A DNA stretch of 58,571 nt from an uncultured Neglectibacter sp. (lineage in GTDB: Bacteria > Bacillota > Clostridia > Oscillospirales > Acutalibacteraceae), in contig CANSKS010000012.1 in NCBI GenBank assembly GCA_947647615.1, positions 1 through 58,571 of the forward strand, given 5' to 3'. Positions 33,896-42,888 of this stretch are shown here, in pieces (the first letter of the stretch is position 1; each line of letters opens with the position of its first letter). The position numbers and the translations under genes were made by a program. Under the pieces are notes generated by a model. It was not told where the DNA came from, ran no database searches, and saw only the letters and a list, made by a program, of their open reading frames with translations.

Positions 33896-34957
33896 ATGAA
33901 GCTTTTTGACCGCATATCCCTAAAAAACAAGAAATGGCTGCTGTTTGGTATGTTGGCCTTGGCCGTGATCCTGCTGGCCTTATCCCTTTATATTGCCCAA
34001 GGCTCCGGGCAAAAGTACCAAGTGACCACCTATTCCATGGGTTCTTATGTGCAGCAGACCCTTTACGGGCCGGAGCGGGAAGAGACAGCGCAAAAAGCCG
34101 CAAACCAGGTGGCCCTGCTGGAAGACCTAATCTCTTGGCGGGTAGAAAACAGCGATATTCAAAGGCTAAACGCTCAGGCCGGAAAAGATTTCATCTCGCT
34201 GGATCCCGCTACTCAAAAGATTTTAGAAACGTCTCTCTCTGTTTGCGAGGCCAGCGACGGCGCTTTCGATATCACCATCGCCCCTCTAAGCCAGCTTTGG
34301 CGTTTTGACGACAGCCCTCACCTGCCCAAGGATGCATTAATCCAAAATTTGCTGCCCCGAATAGATTACCATAACCTCTCCCTTCTGGAAGACGGCACCG
34401 CATCCCTGAAGGAAAGTGCCACTGCTCTAGACCTGGGCGCTGTAGGAAAGGGGGCCGCCTGCAACGCAGTATTGGACGTCTACCGGGAAAGTAAAATTAG
34501 CCGGGCAGTGGTAGCAGTGGGCGGCAGCGTAGGTGTTTACGGGAAAAAGCTCTTCGGGGAACCCTGGGAGATCGCTCTGCGGGATCCCAATGGCGCAGGT
34601 TCTATTGGGATTTTCCAAATAAAAAGCGGGTTCCTTTCTACCTCGGGAAGTTACGAAAAAACCTTTACCGATGAGACCACCGGAAAAACCTACCACCATA
34701 TTTTGGACCCACAAACCGGCTACCCTGCAGGCAGTGGCCTGGTTTCGGTCTCTGTGTGGAGCCAGGATGGAGCCTTGAGCGACGCCCTTTCCACCGCCTG
34801 CTTTGTGCTGGGAACAGAACGCAGCCTGCCCCTGCTGGAACAGTTCGACGCCCAAGCTCTGTTCATCACGGAAGATAACCAGATCTACCTGACCCGCGGG
34901 TTGGAAAAAAATTTCCGGCTTAACTCCCCCAGCTACCGCTTAGCGGGCATTTTATGA
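33896..34957 (+). CDS. apbE: FAD:protein FMN transferase (ApbE)
   Basis: The preferred start MKLFDRISLKNKK gives 353 residues. An N-terminal membrane anchor (about 15-38) precedes an ApbE domain: TTYSMGSYVQQTLYG, DGAFDITIAPLSQLWRF, ALDLGAVGKGAACNAV, VGGSVGVYG and the metal/FMN site HHILDPQTGYPAGSGLVSVSV. ApbE covalently attaches FMN to Ser/Thr of extracytoplasmic redox proteins using FAD. The protein faces outside. The next two genes (NusG-II domain and Gx transporter) follow closely (20 and 64 bases), as in flavin-based electron-transfer loci. The ribosome site is weak (TAGGTGA, 13 bases). Confidence 0.92.
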   Translation: MKLFDRISLKNKKWLLFGMLALAVILLALSLYIAQGSGQKYQVTTYSMGSYVQQTLYGPEREETAQKAANQVALLEDLISWRVENSDIQRLNAQAGKDFISLDPATQKILETSLSVCEASDGAFDITIAPLSQLWRFDDSPHLPKDALIQNLLPRIDYHNLSLLEDGTASLKESATALDLGAVGKGAACNAVLDVYRESKISRAVVAVGGSVGVYGKKLFGEPWEIALRDPNGAGSIGIFQIKSGFLSTSGSYEKTFTDETTGKTYHHILDPQTGYPAGSGLVSVSVWSQDGALSDALSTACFVLGTERSLPLLEQFDAQALFITEDNQIYLTRGLEKNFRLNSPSYRLAGIL

Positions 34958-34976
34958 CCTTCGGGAGGGAACATTT

Positions 34977-35369
34977 TTGGAAAACTTGAGAGGCCGCCGT
35001 CTGTTCCAAAAAAGAGATCTGGTTCTTTTGCTGGCTCTATTGTTGTTGGCATCCGCGCTGCTGTTGGCCTTTTTGTTTCGTCCCGCCTCTCAAAGAGCTG
35101 TGGTGGAACGGGAAGGGGAAATCCTTTGGGAAGAGGATCTCTCCCTGCTCACCGGCCCTAAGGAAATGGTTTTTGAAGGGGCAAACCATATTTCTCTGGT
35201 GGTACGGTTTTCTCCGGAAGGCGCCCAGGTGATTTCTTCTCAATGCCCCGACCAAATATGCGTGGAAACAGGTTTCCTGGTCCGGGCCGGGGAAGCTGCT
35301 GTGTGCCTGCCTGGAAGGCTGGTACTGCGCATGGAGGGAACAAAGTCCTTCGACGCGCAAACTTACTGA
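34977..35369 (+). CDS. NusG domain II membrane protein (EetA-like)
   Basis: This 130-residue protein starts with TTG after GGGAGGGAACATTT. One transmembrane helix (about 15-35) leads to an extracytoplasmic NusG-II domain with the conserved SSQCPDQICVETGFLVRAGE and CLPGRLVLR. Such proteins are encoded with ApbE, Gx transporters and Rnf-type or extracellular electron-transfer genes. EetA of Listeria and Enterococcus is, to my knowledge, of this type. The two Cys of CPDQIC are conserved in the family. The direct function is unknown. Confidence 0.8.
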   Translation: MENLRGRRLFQKRDLVLLLALLLLASALLLAFLFRPASQRAVVEREGEILWEEDLSLLTGPKEMVFEGANHISLVVRFSPEGAQVISSQCPDQICVETGFLVRAGEAAVCLPGRLVLRMEGTKSFDAQTY

Positions 35370-35433
35370 TCCCCCTTTGCAGACCGACCCTACGTCTGGC
35401 TCTTAAAACTTACAGGAAGGAAACGTCACATCC

Positions 35434-35943
35434 ATGAAAGAAAAATCCGGTAAAGCCGCCCTTTTAGGACTTTTAGCCGCTTTGGCTCTATGCCTTTCTT
35501 TTTTGGAAAACCTCATTCCCCCTCTTCCCTTGTTGCCTCCCGGCGCGAAGCTAGGGCTTTCCAACCTGGTTTCTATGTACGCCGCAGGCAGTCTGGGCCT
35601 GCCCGCAGCCCTGTTCCTTGCGGCCATAAAAGGCGGCTTTGCCTTTCTTACCCGAGGGGTAACGGCGGGATGCATGAGTCTTTCCGGCGGCCTTTTGAGC
35701 AGCTTTGTCATGTGGTTCCTTTTGAAAAAAACAAAAACCTCTTTATTGCTTCTGGGCGTTTGCGGCGCCCTTGCCCACAACCTGGCCCAGCTCTGCGTAG
35801 CATGGTTTCTCACCTCTTCAGCAGTGGCCTTCTACGCCCCTTTCCTGCTTCTCTTCGGTCTCGGAGCCGGGATACTCACCGGTTTGGTATTAAAGCTCAC
35901 GTTGCCTGTGCTGGTCCGCCTGGAACGGTATTTTTTGTCATAG
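35434..35943 (+). CDS. Gx transporter family membrane protein (EetB/HepS-like)
   Basis: The 169-residue, very hydrophobic protein has about five helices and the family motifs ENLIPPLPLLPPGAKLGLSN and ALFLAAIKGGFAFLTRG. The family (PF07456) was first named for heptaprenyl diphosphate synthase component I but looks like a small-molecule transporter of the ECF-S type. It is the last gene of the apbE trio and is followed by a terminator. A role in flavin or quinone-precursor handling for ApbE-modified proteins is inference from context. ACAGGAAGG precedes the ATG. Confidence 0.8.
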   Translation: MKEKSGKAALLGLLAALALCLSFLENLIPPLPLLPPGAKLGLSNLVSMYAAGSLGLPAALFLAAIKGGFAFLTRGVTAGCMSLSGGLLSSFVMWFLLKKTKTSLLLLGVCGALAHNLAQLCVAWFLTSSAVAFYAPFLLLFGLGAGILTGLVLKLTLPVLVRLERYFLS

Positions 35944-36036
35944 AAACCGCCCGAAAAAAGTAATCCGCCTCCCGATCTCCCTGCAGGACCTGGAGAAACG
36001 ATCCTGAAAATCCATCCAAAAGTACAACAAAAATGA

Positions 36037-36085
36037 CTTTCTGAAAAAGGATTTTAACATCTTTTTCGGAAAGTGATGCTTTTTT
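36037..36085 (+). terminator. Terminator of the apbE trio
   Basis: A 13-bp stem with one G-T pair (36037-36049 with 36061-36073) is followed after TGATGC by a T6 run. An extended -10 TGCTAAAAT (hexamer 36098-36103) right after it could serve the GH31 gene. Confidence 0.75.
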
Positions 36086-36159
36086 CGGGGAATATGCTAA
36101 AATGTTTTCATAAAGAACTCGAAAACTGGCGAGTCGTTCCATGCAAAGGAGGAAATGTC

Positions 36160-38166
36160 ATGTCTATTATCAAATCGGAAGGCGGAAAGCTCAGCGTACG
36201 CTATAACAACGAGATTCTCTGGCTGGAGCCCTGGGGGAAAAATTCCCTGCGGGTACGGGCCTGCAAGCAAAGCCAAATGCCCCAGGAAGACTGGGCCCTG
36301 CAAAACAAGGGGGATTTTACAGCCCAAATAGAAGCCGGGGCAGAAGGCGGCTCCATCACCAACGGAAACATCACGGCCAAGGTCTCCCGGGCGGGGGCCC
36401 TCAGCTTTTACAACCAAAAGGGCGAGCTGCTGCTGGAGGAATATTTCCGCAACCGCCGGGACATCACTTCCCCCAAGTGCAGCGCCCTGGAAATAGACGC
36501 CCGGGAATTCCGTCCTATTCCCGGAGGCGATTATAGCCTTTTTGCCCATTTTGAATCGGACCCGAAAGAGAAGCTCTACGGTATGGGGCAATACCAGCAG
36601 CCCTACCTGGACTTAAAGGGCTGCGAGCTGGAGCTCGCCCAGCGAAACTCCCAGGCCAGCGTGCCTTTCCTGCTTTCTTCCAAGGGCTATGGCTTTTTGT
36701 GGAACAACCCGGCGGTGGGTTCTGTGACTTTGGGAAAAAATATAACCACCTGGCGGGCCCAGTCCACCAAGGTGCTGGATTACTGGATCACCGCAGGAGA
36801 TACTCCCGCCCAAATTGAAGAAACCTATGCCTCTGTCACCGGTACTGTTCCCATGATGCCCGATTACGGTATGGGCTTTTGGCAATGCAAGCTCCGCTAC
36901 CAGACCCAGGAGGAACTTTTGCAGGTGGCCCGGGAATATAAAAAGCGGGGTCTGCCTATTTCCGTCATCGTAGTGGACTTCTTTCACTGGCCCTATGAAG
37001 GGGAATGGAAATTCGACCCGGAATATTGGCCCGATCCCGACGCCATGGTAAAAGAGCTGGAAGGGATGGGCATTGAGCTCATGGTTTCTATTTGGCCTAC
37101 GGTAGATTACCAAAGCGAAAACTTCCAGGAAATGAAAGAGAACGGCTACCTGATCAATACCGAGCGGGGCTTCCCCATTGGCTTGCGCTGTTTTTCCGAC
37201 ACGCTCCACTACGACGCCACCAATCCGGAAGCCAGAAAATACCTGTGGGGCAAAGTAAAGCAAAACTATTACGACAAGGGAATTAAAATTTTTTGGTTGG
37301 ATGAAGCCGAGCCGGAATACAGTATTTACGATTTTGACCATTACCGTTACCACTTGGGACCCAATGTGCAGATTGGCAATAGCTATCCCAAATTCTACGC
37401 CCAAACCTTCTACGAAGGCATGGAGGCGGAAGGGCAGACTAACATTGTGAACCTTCTGCGCTGCGCCTGGGCCGGTTCCCAAAAATATGGCGCTCTGGTG
37501 TGGTCCGGCGACATTCATTCCAGCTTCGAAAGCCTGCGCAACCAGTTTGCGGCCGGTTTGAATATGGGCATTGCTGGCATTCCCTGGTGGACCACCGATA
37601 TCGGTGGATTCCATGGCGGCAATGCGGCCGACCCGGAATTCCGGGAGGTGCTGGTGCGCTGGTTTGAATATGGCGCTTTTTGTCCCGTTATGCGCCTGCA
37701 TGGCGACCGGGAGCCTCACAAAGCGCCTATGAGCGATGTACGCGGCGGCCGGTGCGCTTCCGGCGCAGACAACGAGGTTTGGTCTTACGGGGAAGAGGTC
37801 TATGAAATTTGCAAAAAGTACCTGTTCCTTCGGGAGCGGATGCGCCCCTATACCGAAGCCCTTATGAAAGAGGCTCACGAAAAGGGCAGCCCGGTGATCC
37901 GTCCCTTGTTCTACGGTTTCCCGGAAGACCAAAGGGCTTGGGAAGTGGAAGATCAATACCTCTTTGGCGGCGATATTTTGGTGGCCCCTATCTTGTATTC
38001 CGGCCAGCGGGAAAGACAGGTCTATCTTCCTGCCGGAACCCAATGGACCCACGTTTGGACGGGAGAGAAGATGGAAGGGGGACAAACCGTCACGGTAGAT
38101 GCCCCCATTGACCAGATCCCTCTATTTGTAAAGGATGAAGCTTTGCTAAAGGTACTGAACCCCTAA
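36160..38166 (+). CDS. GH31 alpha-xylosidase/alpha-glucosidase
   Basis: The start MSIIKSEGG is set by AAAGGAGGAAATGTC; upstream in-frame ATGs at 36073 and 36097 lack sites. It has 668 residues and no signal peptide, so it is cytosolic. An N-terminal beta domain is followed by the GH31 barrel with KIFWLDEAEPE (nucleophile D381) and RLHGDREPH (acid/base D516). The sequence WSGDIHSSFESLRNQFAAGLNMGI is typical. The WLDEAEPE version and overall length fit the YicI-like alpha-xylosidase branch more than maltases. It probably releases xylose or glucose from imported oligosaccharides. It is monocistronic, and no sugar transporter lies next to it. Confidence 0.92.
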   Translation: MSIIKSEGGKLSVRYNNEILWLEPWGKNSLRVRACKQSQMPQEDWALQNKGDFTAQIEAGAEGGSITNGNITAKVSRAGALSFYNQKGELLLEEYFRNRRDITSPKCSALEIDAREFRPIPGGDYSLFAHFESDPKEKLYGMGQYQQPYLDLKGCELELAQRNSQASVPFLLSSKGYGFLWNNPAVGSVTLGKNITTWRAQSTKVLDYWITAGDTPAQIEETYASVTGTVPMMPDYGMGFWQCKLRYQTQEELLQVAREYKKRGLPISVIVVDFFHWPYEGEWKFDPEYWPDPDAMVKELEGMGIELMVSIWPTVDYQSENFQEMKENGYLINTERGFPIGLRCFSDTLHYDATNPEARKYLWGKVKQNYYDKGIKIFWLDEAEPEYSIYDFDHYRYHLGPNVQIGNSYPKFYAQTFYEGMEAEGQTNIVNLLRCAWAGSQKYGALVWSGDIHSSFESLRNQFAAGLNMGIAGIPWWTTDIGGFHGGNAADPEFREVLVRWFEYGAFCPVMRLHGDREPHKAPMSDVRGGRCASGADNEVWSYGEEVYEICKKYLFLRERMRPYTEALMKEAHEKGSPVIRPLFYGFPEDQRAWEVEDQYLFGGDILVAPILYSGQRERQVYLPAGTQWTHVWTGEKMEGGQTVTVDAPIDQIPLFVKDEALLKVLNP

Positions 38167-38191
38167 GTGAACTCCTGAGCTTTTCTGTTTT

Positions 38192-38229
38192 ACCGGATGG
38201 GCAGCACAGCTGTCTGTCCGGTTTTTTCT
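38192..38229 (+). terminator. Terminator of the GH31 gene
   Basis: ACCGGA (38192-38197) pairs with TCCGGT (38217-38222) around a GGCAG/CTGTC inner stem and is followed by T6 (38222-38227). The next promoter's -35 begins inside the T-run. Confidence 0.75.
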
Positions 38230-38257
38230 TGACAAATAGCCTAGCCTGGCGTATACT
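38229..38257 (+). promoter_or_regulatory. Promoter of the MarR-MATE operon
   Basis: Consensus TTGACA (38229-38234), 17-base spacer, TATACT (38252-38257). The roughly 60-base leader is the likely MarR autoregulatory target, although no clear palindrome stands out. Confidence 0.88.
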
Positions 38258-38322
38258 GGAGTAAATTAGTTTTAAAAAGAACTGTTTTATAAAAAACCAA
38301 TTTGCAAAAGAGAGGGATTCCT

Positions 38323-38778
38323 GTGAACCAATGGGCAGATTTTGTTTCCTCCATGCGCCGGCTTTTCAAGCTTTACGACCATTCTCTGGAATCCATCTGC
38401 GAAGAATACCGGCTTTCCCAGGTGGAAATTACCATCATCAGCTTTCTGCACAACAACCCGAGCAAAGATATGGCCTCCCATATTTCCGAACTGCGGGGTC
38501 TACCTAAGGGGAACGTTTCCCAGGGCGTGGAATCGCTCATAAAAAAAGGACTGCTAACCCGTACTCCTGACCGGCAGGACCGGAGAAAAATTCATCTGGC
38601 GTTACAACCGCCAAGCCTCCCTATTGTAGAAAAAATAGAGGTTACAAAAAAAGAATTTCTGCGGCAAATGTTTGCCGGTTTTACAGAAGAGGAAATTGCC
38701 TGCTGGCATTCCTTAAACCGCCGTTTGGCGGAAAATATTACAAAAGCCCTGGCAGAGGAGAACATTCATGGAAGATAA
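38323..38778 (+). CDS. MarR family transcriptional regulator
   Basis: The GTG start at 38323 (AGAGAGGGATTCCT upstream) is preferred over a TTG at 38302. It gives 151 residues with the winged-helix core: SQVEITIISFLHNNPSKDM, HISELRGLPKGNVSQGVESL (recognition helix) and the wing KGLLTRTPDRQDRRKIHLAL with the conserved D-x-R-D-x-R. It overlaps the MATE pump gene by 11 bases, so it almost certainly represses this operon and responds to a pump substrate. Confidence 0.92.
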   Translation: MNQWADFVSSMRRLFKLYDHSLESICEEYRLSQVEITIISFLHNNPSKDMASHISELRGLPKGNVSQGVESLIKKGLLTRTPDRQDRRKIHLALQPPSLPIVEKIEVTKKEFLRQMFAGFTEEEIACWHSLNRRLAENITKALAEENIHGR

Positions 38779-40129
38779 CAAGGAATTTTTAGGCACCGAG
38801 CCGGTGGGAAAACTGCTGCTGAAGTTAGCTGTTCCCACCGTGGCCGCTCAGGTCATTAACATGCTCTATAATATTGTAGACCGCATTTATATTGGCCACA
38901 TTCCCGGAGAGGGCGCTATGGCTCTAACCGGGGTAGGGGTGTGTATGCCCCTTATCATGATTGTGACGGCTTTCGCCGCCTTGGTGGGCAGCGGCGGCGC
39001 TCCCAGAGCCTCTATTTTTTTGGGCCAGGGGAAAAAGGAGGCTGCAGAAAAGACCTTGGGCAACTGCTTTTCTTTGCAGCTCTTGATTTCGCTGGTGCTC
39101 ACAGCCATTTTGCTTTTTTGGAACAAAGACCTGCTTCTGGCCTTTGGCGCCAGTGAAAACACGGTGGAATATGGAAGCGCTTACATGAACATTTATGCTA
39201 TTGGCACCATTTTCGTACAGCTCACCTTGGGCATGAACGCCTTTATTACCGCCCAAGGGTTTGCCAAAACCGGCATGCTTTCCGTATTGATCGGAGCGGT
39301 GACGAATATTGTGCTGGACCCCTTCTTCATTTTTGCCTTTCACATGGGCGTGCAAGGCGCGGCGCTGGCTACGGTAATTTCTCAGGGTTTGTCCTGCGCC
39401 TGGGTACTTTCTTTTTTGTTTGGAAAAAAGACCCAACTAAAAATTCGAAAAGAAAATCTGCCTTTGCAGGCAAGCTTTATTCTGCCAAGCCTGGCCCTTG
39501 GTCTTTCTGTATTCATTATGCAGGCTAGCGAAAGCGTGATCTCCGTATGTTTTAATTCCTCTTTACTCCGCTACGGAGGCGATACTGCCGTAGGAGCCAT
39601 GACCATTCTCACCAGCGTGATGCAGTTTGCCATGCTACCCTTGCAGGGCCTGGGCCAGGGAGCTCAGCCCATTATCAGCTACAATTATGGGGCCAAAAAC
39701 CCTCAGCGGGTAAAAGCCGCCTATTGGTCTCTGCTAAAGGTAAGCTTAGCTTACGCCATTCTTTTTTGGGCCCTTGTCATGCTGTTCCCCCAGCTGTTTG
39801 CTGGTATGTTTACTGCCGATAAAGTTCTGCTGGACTTTACAAAAAACGCCCTGCGCATTTACCTGGCTGCTGTGCTCATTTTTGGTGTACAAATGGCCTG
39901 CCAATTGACCTGTACTTCCCTGGGTAACGCCATTTCTTCCATTGCCGTGGCGGTCATGCGGAAGTTCGTTTTGCTAATCCCCCTAATTTACCTGCTTCCC
40001 CAGATTTTTACCAACGATCAAACCACAGCGGTATACCTGGCGGAACCCATTGCCGATGTATTGGCCGTTACCTTTACAGGTATATTATTCAGTTTCCAGT
40101 TCCGAAAAGCCTTGAAAAAGATCTCTTGA
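38768..40129 (+). CDS. MATE family multidrug efflux transporter
   Basis: The 453-residue protein has twelve transmembrane helices in two MatE halves. The first starts GTEPVGKLLLKLAVPTVAAQVINMLYNIVDRIYIG. The second has QGAQPIISYNYGAKNPQRVK. These are typical of the DinF/NorM-like Firmicute branch that exports cationic drugs or metabolites using a sodium or proton gradient. Its ATG lies inside the 3' end of marR. A bidirectional terminator follows 170 bases later. The 211-base gap 40130-40340 has no gene. Confidence 0.93.
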   Translation: MEDNKEFLGTEPVGKLLLKLAVPTVAAQVINMLYNIVDRIYIGHIPGEGAMALTGVGVCMPLIMIVTAFAALVGSGGAPRASIFLGQGKKEAAEKTLGNCFSLQLLISLVLTAILLFWNKDLLLAFGASENTVEYGSAYMNIYAIGTIFVQLTLGMNAFITAQGFAKTGMLSVLIGAVTNIVLDPFFIFAFHMGVQGAALATVISQGLSCAWVLSFLFGKKTQLKIRKENLPLQASFILPSLALGLSVFIMQASESVISVCFNSSLLRYGGDTAVGAMTILTSVMQFAMLPLQGLGQGAQPIISYNYGAKNPQRVKAAYWSLLKVSLAYAILFWALVMLFPQLFAGMFTADKVLLDFTKNALRIYLAAVLIFGVQMACQLTCTSLGNAISSIAVAVMRKFVLLIPLIYLLPQIFTNDQTTAVYLAEPIADVLAVTFTGILFSFQFRKALKKIS

Positions 40130-40299
40130 GTTTTTCTCTCTGAAGGCAGCAAAAGCCGGTAATTGGCGTCTTCACTTCCCGGCAATGTTTGTTTTTGCTG
40201 TACGGGCTACCTCCTTTACAGTTCTATTTTCAATTTTGGAAAGCACCGGACAATTTCCCATGCTCTCCACGTTCAGAAACAGAAACGCGCCCAAAACCC

Positions 40300-40332
40300 A
40301 AAAATGGTTCCGGAATATCCGGAACCATTTTT
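40300..40332. terminator. Bidirectional terminator between MATE and kinase genes
   Basis: A perfect 15-bp stem (40300-40314 with 40318-40332), a three-base loop and A5/T5 ends on both sides stop converging transcripts. Confidence 0.9.
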
Positions 40333-40340
40333 CTTAGGTT

Positions 40341-41942
40341 TTACTTGCCGTTTTCCCCGTCCTTCCGCAGGGGAAACAGGAACCGGAAGCACGCGCCTTC
40401 CCCTCCGGTTTCCACCTGAATCTCAATCTGGTGCCGCAGAGCGATTTGTTGGGCGATGGGCAGACCTAGCCCTGTACCGACTGTATTTTTTTCTCCGCCC
40501 CCCTTTTGGAAGCGCTGGAAAATACGGGAAACCTCCTCTTGAGAAATTCCTGGGCCTTGGTCCGAAATTTCAATAACGGGGCGGCCGTTCTGCCGAAAAA
40601 GGGAGAACTTTACAGCTTTTTTCTCTGGGGAAAATTTCACCGCATTGTCCATCACAATAAGTAGCATTTGCCGCAAGCGAAGGTAGTCGCCTTCCAGAGG
40701 AAAGCTGCCCGGTTCCAAAGAGGTTTCCAAGGGGACATTCTTTTGCTCCGCCACCCTGCGCATAGCCCGTACCACATCTTCGGAAAGCTGCCGCAGCTCC
40801 AGGCTCCCGCATTCAATTTTAAAATCGGGGTTCTGCAGGCGGGAAAGCTCCAAAAGGTCTTCCACCAGCCTTTGCAGATGCATACATTCCCTTAACATTT
40901 GCCGGTGGTATTCCTCTACCTGCCGACTATCGCTAACTACGCCATCTGCCAGAGCCTCTAAGGAGCCCCGCATGACAGTGATGGGGGTTCGCAATTCGTG
41001 GGAAATATCGGAAATGAAGTTCCGTCTGGCTTGTTCCAACCGCTCACTTTCCTGGGAAGCCTCTGCCAGCCGGCCGGCCAACTGGTCCATGGTGGAAGCC
41101 AGCTGGCCAATTTCGTCGTTCATGGCCAAATTATTTTGAGCCGAAAAATCCCCTGCCGCCAGTTGGTCGGCCATGGCCTTCATAAGGGTAAGAGGCTTTG
41201 TAAATTTCAAAGAAAGCAAAATACCTGTTGTCACTGCCAGAACCAAGGCCAAAATCATGGAAAGCAACAGCGTTTTTACACTGCCGCTAACGGAATCGGA
41301 AACTCCTTGCACCGGGGAATGGAGCAGTACCGCACCCAGGGGAGCTTCCCCAGCCTTCCCACCTATGGGGACTCCGACCGATAAGGTGGCCTCCCCCAAC
41401 AGATCGCTGAAGCCTTCGCTGAATACGGTTTCTCCCTCCAGGGCCCGGCGGATGACCTCCTCGCCGTCTTCGGGGAGCTCCCCATATTCTATCCATGCGT
41501 GCTGGGCACCAGGGGTAATCGCTCTGGAATCGGCGTCCACCACCCAGACATCCGCCATGGCGATGTCGTCTAAAAATCGCATATAAGCGCCAAATCCCGT
41601 GCCATGTAGAGAATTTCCAACACCCATTCCGTTCCCCTGACCATTTTCTTGACTGCCTTCTTGACTATTCTCTTGGCTGTTTCCCTGACCATTTCCCCGG
41701 CCTCTTCCCTGGCCATTTCCTTGACCACAGTTTCCGTCGTTCATTTGCGGCGCAGAACCGCTCAAGAACTCAAACATGGCCTCAGAAATGGTTTCTGCCC
41801 GGTTTTGCAGGTCCTCCCGGTAGAACGCCAGAGTTTGCCTAGTGGAAAAAAAGGTAAATACGCCGCCCAGTACCAAAGCGAACAGCAAAAGGGCCATAAA
41901 GAAATACAGGCTGAGCCGCAAGGCGATCCGGTTTCTTTTCAT
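40341..41942 (-). CDS. Sensor histidine kinase with Gly/Asn/Gln-rich extracytoplasmic domain
   Basis: The 533-residue kinase has a TM helix (12-32), an outside sensor region and a second TM helix near 228-252. Then come HAMP, HisKA (FISDISHELRTPITV) and HATPase (MDNAVKFS, DQGPGIS, GTGLGLPIA). The sensor begins with a low-complexity stretch of repeated GNGQG and SQE units (about 67-108, with one Cys). A globular segment that may be a dCache/PAS-like fold follows. That low-complexity stretch resembles the secreted repeat protein encoded divergently from the operon. It overlaps the regulator gene by four bases and pairs with it. Confidence 0.9.
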   Translation of the reverse strand: MKRNRIALRLSLYFFMALLLFALVLGGVFTFFSTRQTLAFYREDLQNRAETISEAMFEFLSGSAPQMNDGNCGQGNGQGRGRGNGQGNSQENSQEGSQENGQGNGMGVGNSLHGTGFGAYMRFLDDIAMADVWVVDADSRAITPGAQHAWIEYGELPEDGEEVIRRALEGETVFSEGFSDLLGEATLSVGVPIGGKAGEAPLGAVLLHSPVQGVSDSVSGSVKTLLLSMILALVLAVTTGILLSLKFTKPLTLMKAMADQLAAGDFSAQNNLAMNDEIGQLASTMDQLAGRLAEASQESERLEQARRNFISDISHELRTPITVMRGSLEALADGVVSDSRQVEEYHRQMLRECMHLQRLVEDLLELSRLQNPDFKIECGSLELRQLSEDVVRAMRRVAEQKNVPLETSLEPGSFPLEGDYLRLRQMLLIVMDNAVKFSPEKKAVKFSLFRQNGRPVIEISDQGPGISQEEVSRIFQRFQKGGGEKNTVGTGLGLPIAQQIALRHQIEIQVETGGEGACFRFLFPLRKDGENGK

Positions 41943-42637
41943 GAGAGATTCTCCTCTTCGTCAAACCGGTAGCCCACGCCCCAAATAGTCTTGATTTCCC
42001 AGGGGGCATGGGGCACAGCATCCAATTTCTGGCGCAACCGCTTAATGTGGGAATCTACCGTGCGATTATCACCATAATAATCGCTGCCCCAAAGGAGGTC
42101 CAACAGATTATCCCGGGTAAACACCCTTCCAGGAGAGTTCACCAAGGTCCATAAAAGCTCGGTCTCTTTCTTGGTAAGGGCCACCGGTTTTTCTCCCACC
42201 TTGGTAATAAAGTGGTCTAAATCCACAGTGAGGTCTCCCCTCTGGTACAGACGAGCGGCCTTCGCCCCGGGAGCCCGCTCCAGTCTTCGGAGAATGGCCC
42301 TTACTCTGGCCATCACTTCCCCGGGAGAAAAGGGTTTTACAATATAATCGTCGGCACCAATATCCAGTCCCATAATGCGTTCGAAATCTTCCCCGCGGGC
42401 GGTGATGATAATAATGGGTACATCCGACTGAGCTCGAATTTCCCGGCACACTTCAAAGCCGTCTTTTTCCGGCATCATCACATCCAACAGAACCATATCG
42501 AATTTTTCGCTGCCAAACACCCGAAGAGCCTCTTCTCCGGTGTAAGCTCGAAACACCGTAAACCCTTCTTTTTTGGCATATTCCGTTAAAATAGAGGCTA
42601 TTTGCTGATTGTCGTCGGCGATCAATAAATTTGGCAT
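41939..42637 (-). CDS. OmpR/PhoB-family response regulator
   Basis: The start MPNLLIADDNQQ follows AAAGGAGCCTGCCGGT; an open extension to 42739 lies upstream of the promoter TATAAT and is not translated. The receiver has ADDN, the phospho-acceptor in MVLLDVMMPEKDG, and VKPFSPGE. The winged helix has ALTKKETELLWTLVNSPGRVFTR and TVDSHIKRLRQKL. It is the partner of the downstream kinase. Its promoter region is shared with the secreted repeat protein gene, a probable target. Confidence 0.92.
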   Translation of the reverse strand: MPNLLIADDNQQIASILTEYAKKEGFTVFRAYTGEEALRVFGSEKFDMVLLDVMMPEKDGFEVCREIRAQSDVPIIIITARGEDFERIMGLDIGADDYIVKPFSPGEVMARVRAILRRLERAPGAKAARLYQRGDLTVDLDHFITKVGEKPVALTKKETELLWTLVNSPGRVFTRDNLLDLLWGSDYYGDNRTVDSHIKRLRQKLDAVPHAPWEIKTIWGVGYRFDEEENLS

Positions 42638-42738
42638 ACCGGCAGGCTCCTTTATTCTCAAAAAATTGTACTTAGGTATTTGCAGGAAAGATTTTAGAGA
42701 ATTTGACCCCTGGGAAAAGGGAGAGGTTTCTTCCCGCA

Positions 42739-42766
42739 ATTATAGTTTACCTGAAAATTTTGTCTT
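42739..42766 (-). promoter_or_regulatory. Promoter of the regulator-kinase operon
   Basis: Minus strand AAGACA (42761-42766), 16-base spacer, consensus TATAAT (42739-42744). It gives a leader of about 95 bases. Confidence 0.65.
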
Positions 42767-42824
42767 TTTTGTGTTTTCCTTTTCCTGCTAAACATAAAAA
42801 CAGCCGGAAAAAGACACACATTTG

Positions 42825-42836
42825 CCACAACTGTGG
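42825..42836. promoter_or_regulatory. CCACA-AC-TGTGG palindrome before the secreted repeat-protein gene
   Basis: A 12-base dyad with 5-bp arms lies about 50 bases upstream of the ATG at 42889. It sits just before a TATGATAAT stretch that may hold the -10. No clean -35 was seen, so transcription may need an activator. Confidence 0.4.
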
Positions 42837-42888
42837 GTTATGATAATGACAACAAGAAAACACAACCCAAAAAGAAAGGTGATCGTTT

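Noticed and set aside
36613-38085. Leftward frame of 490 codons
   Set aside because: It is antisense to the GH31 catalytic domain and shows no protein signature.
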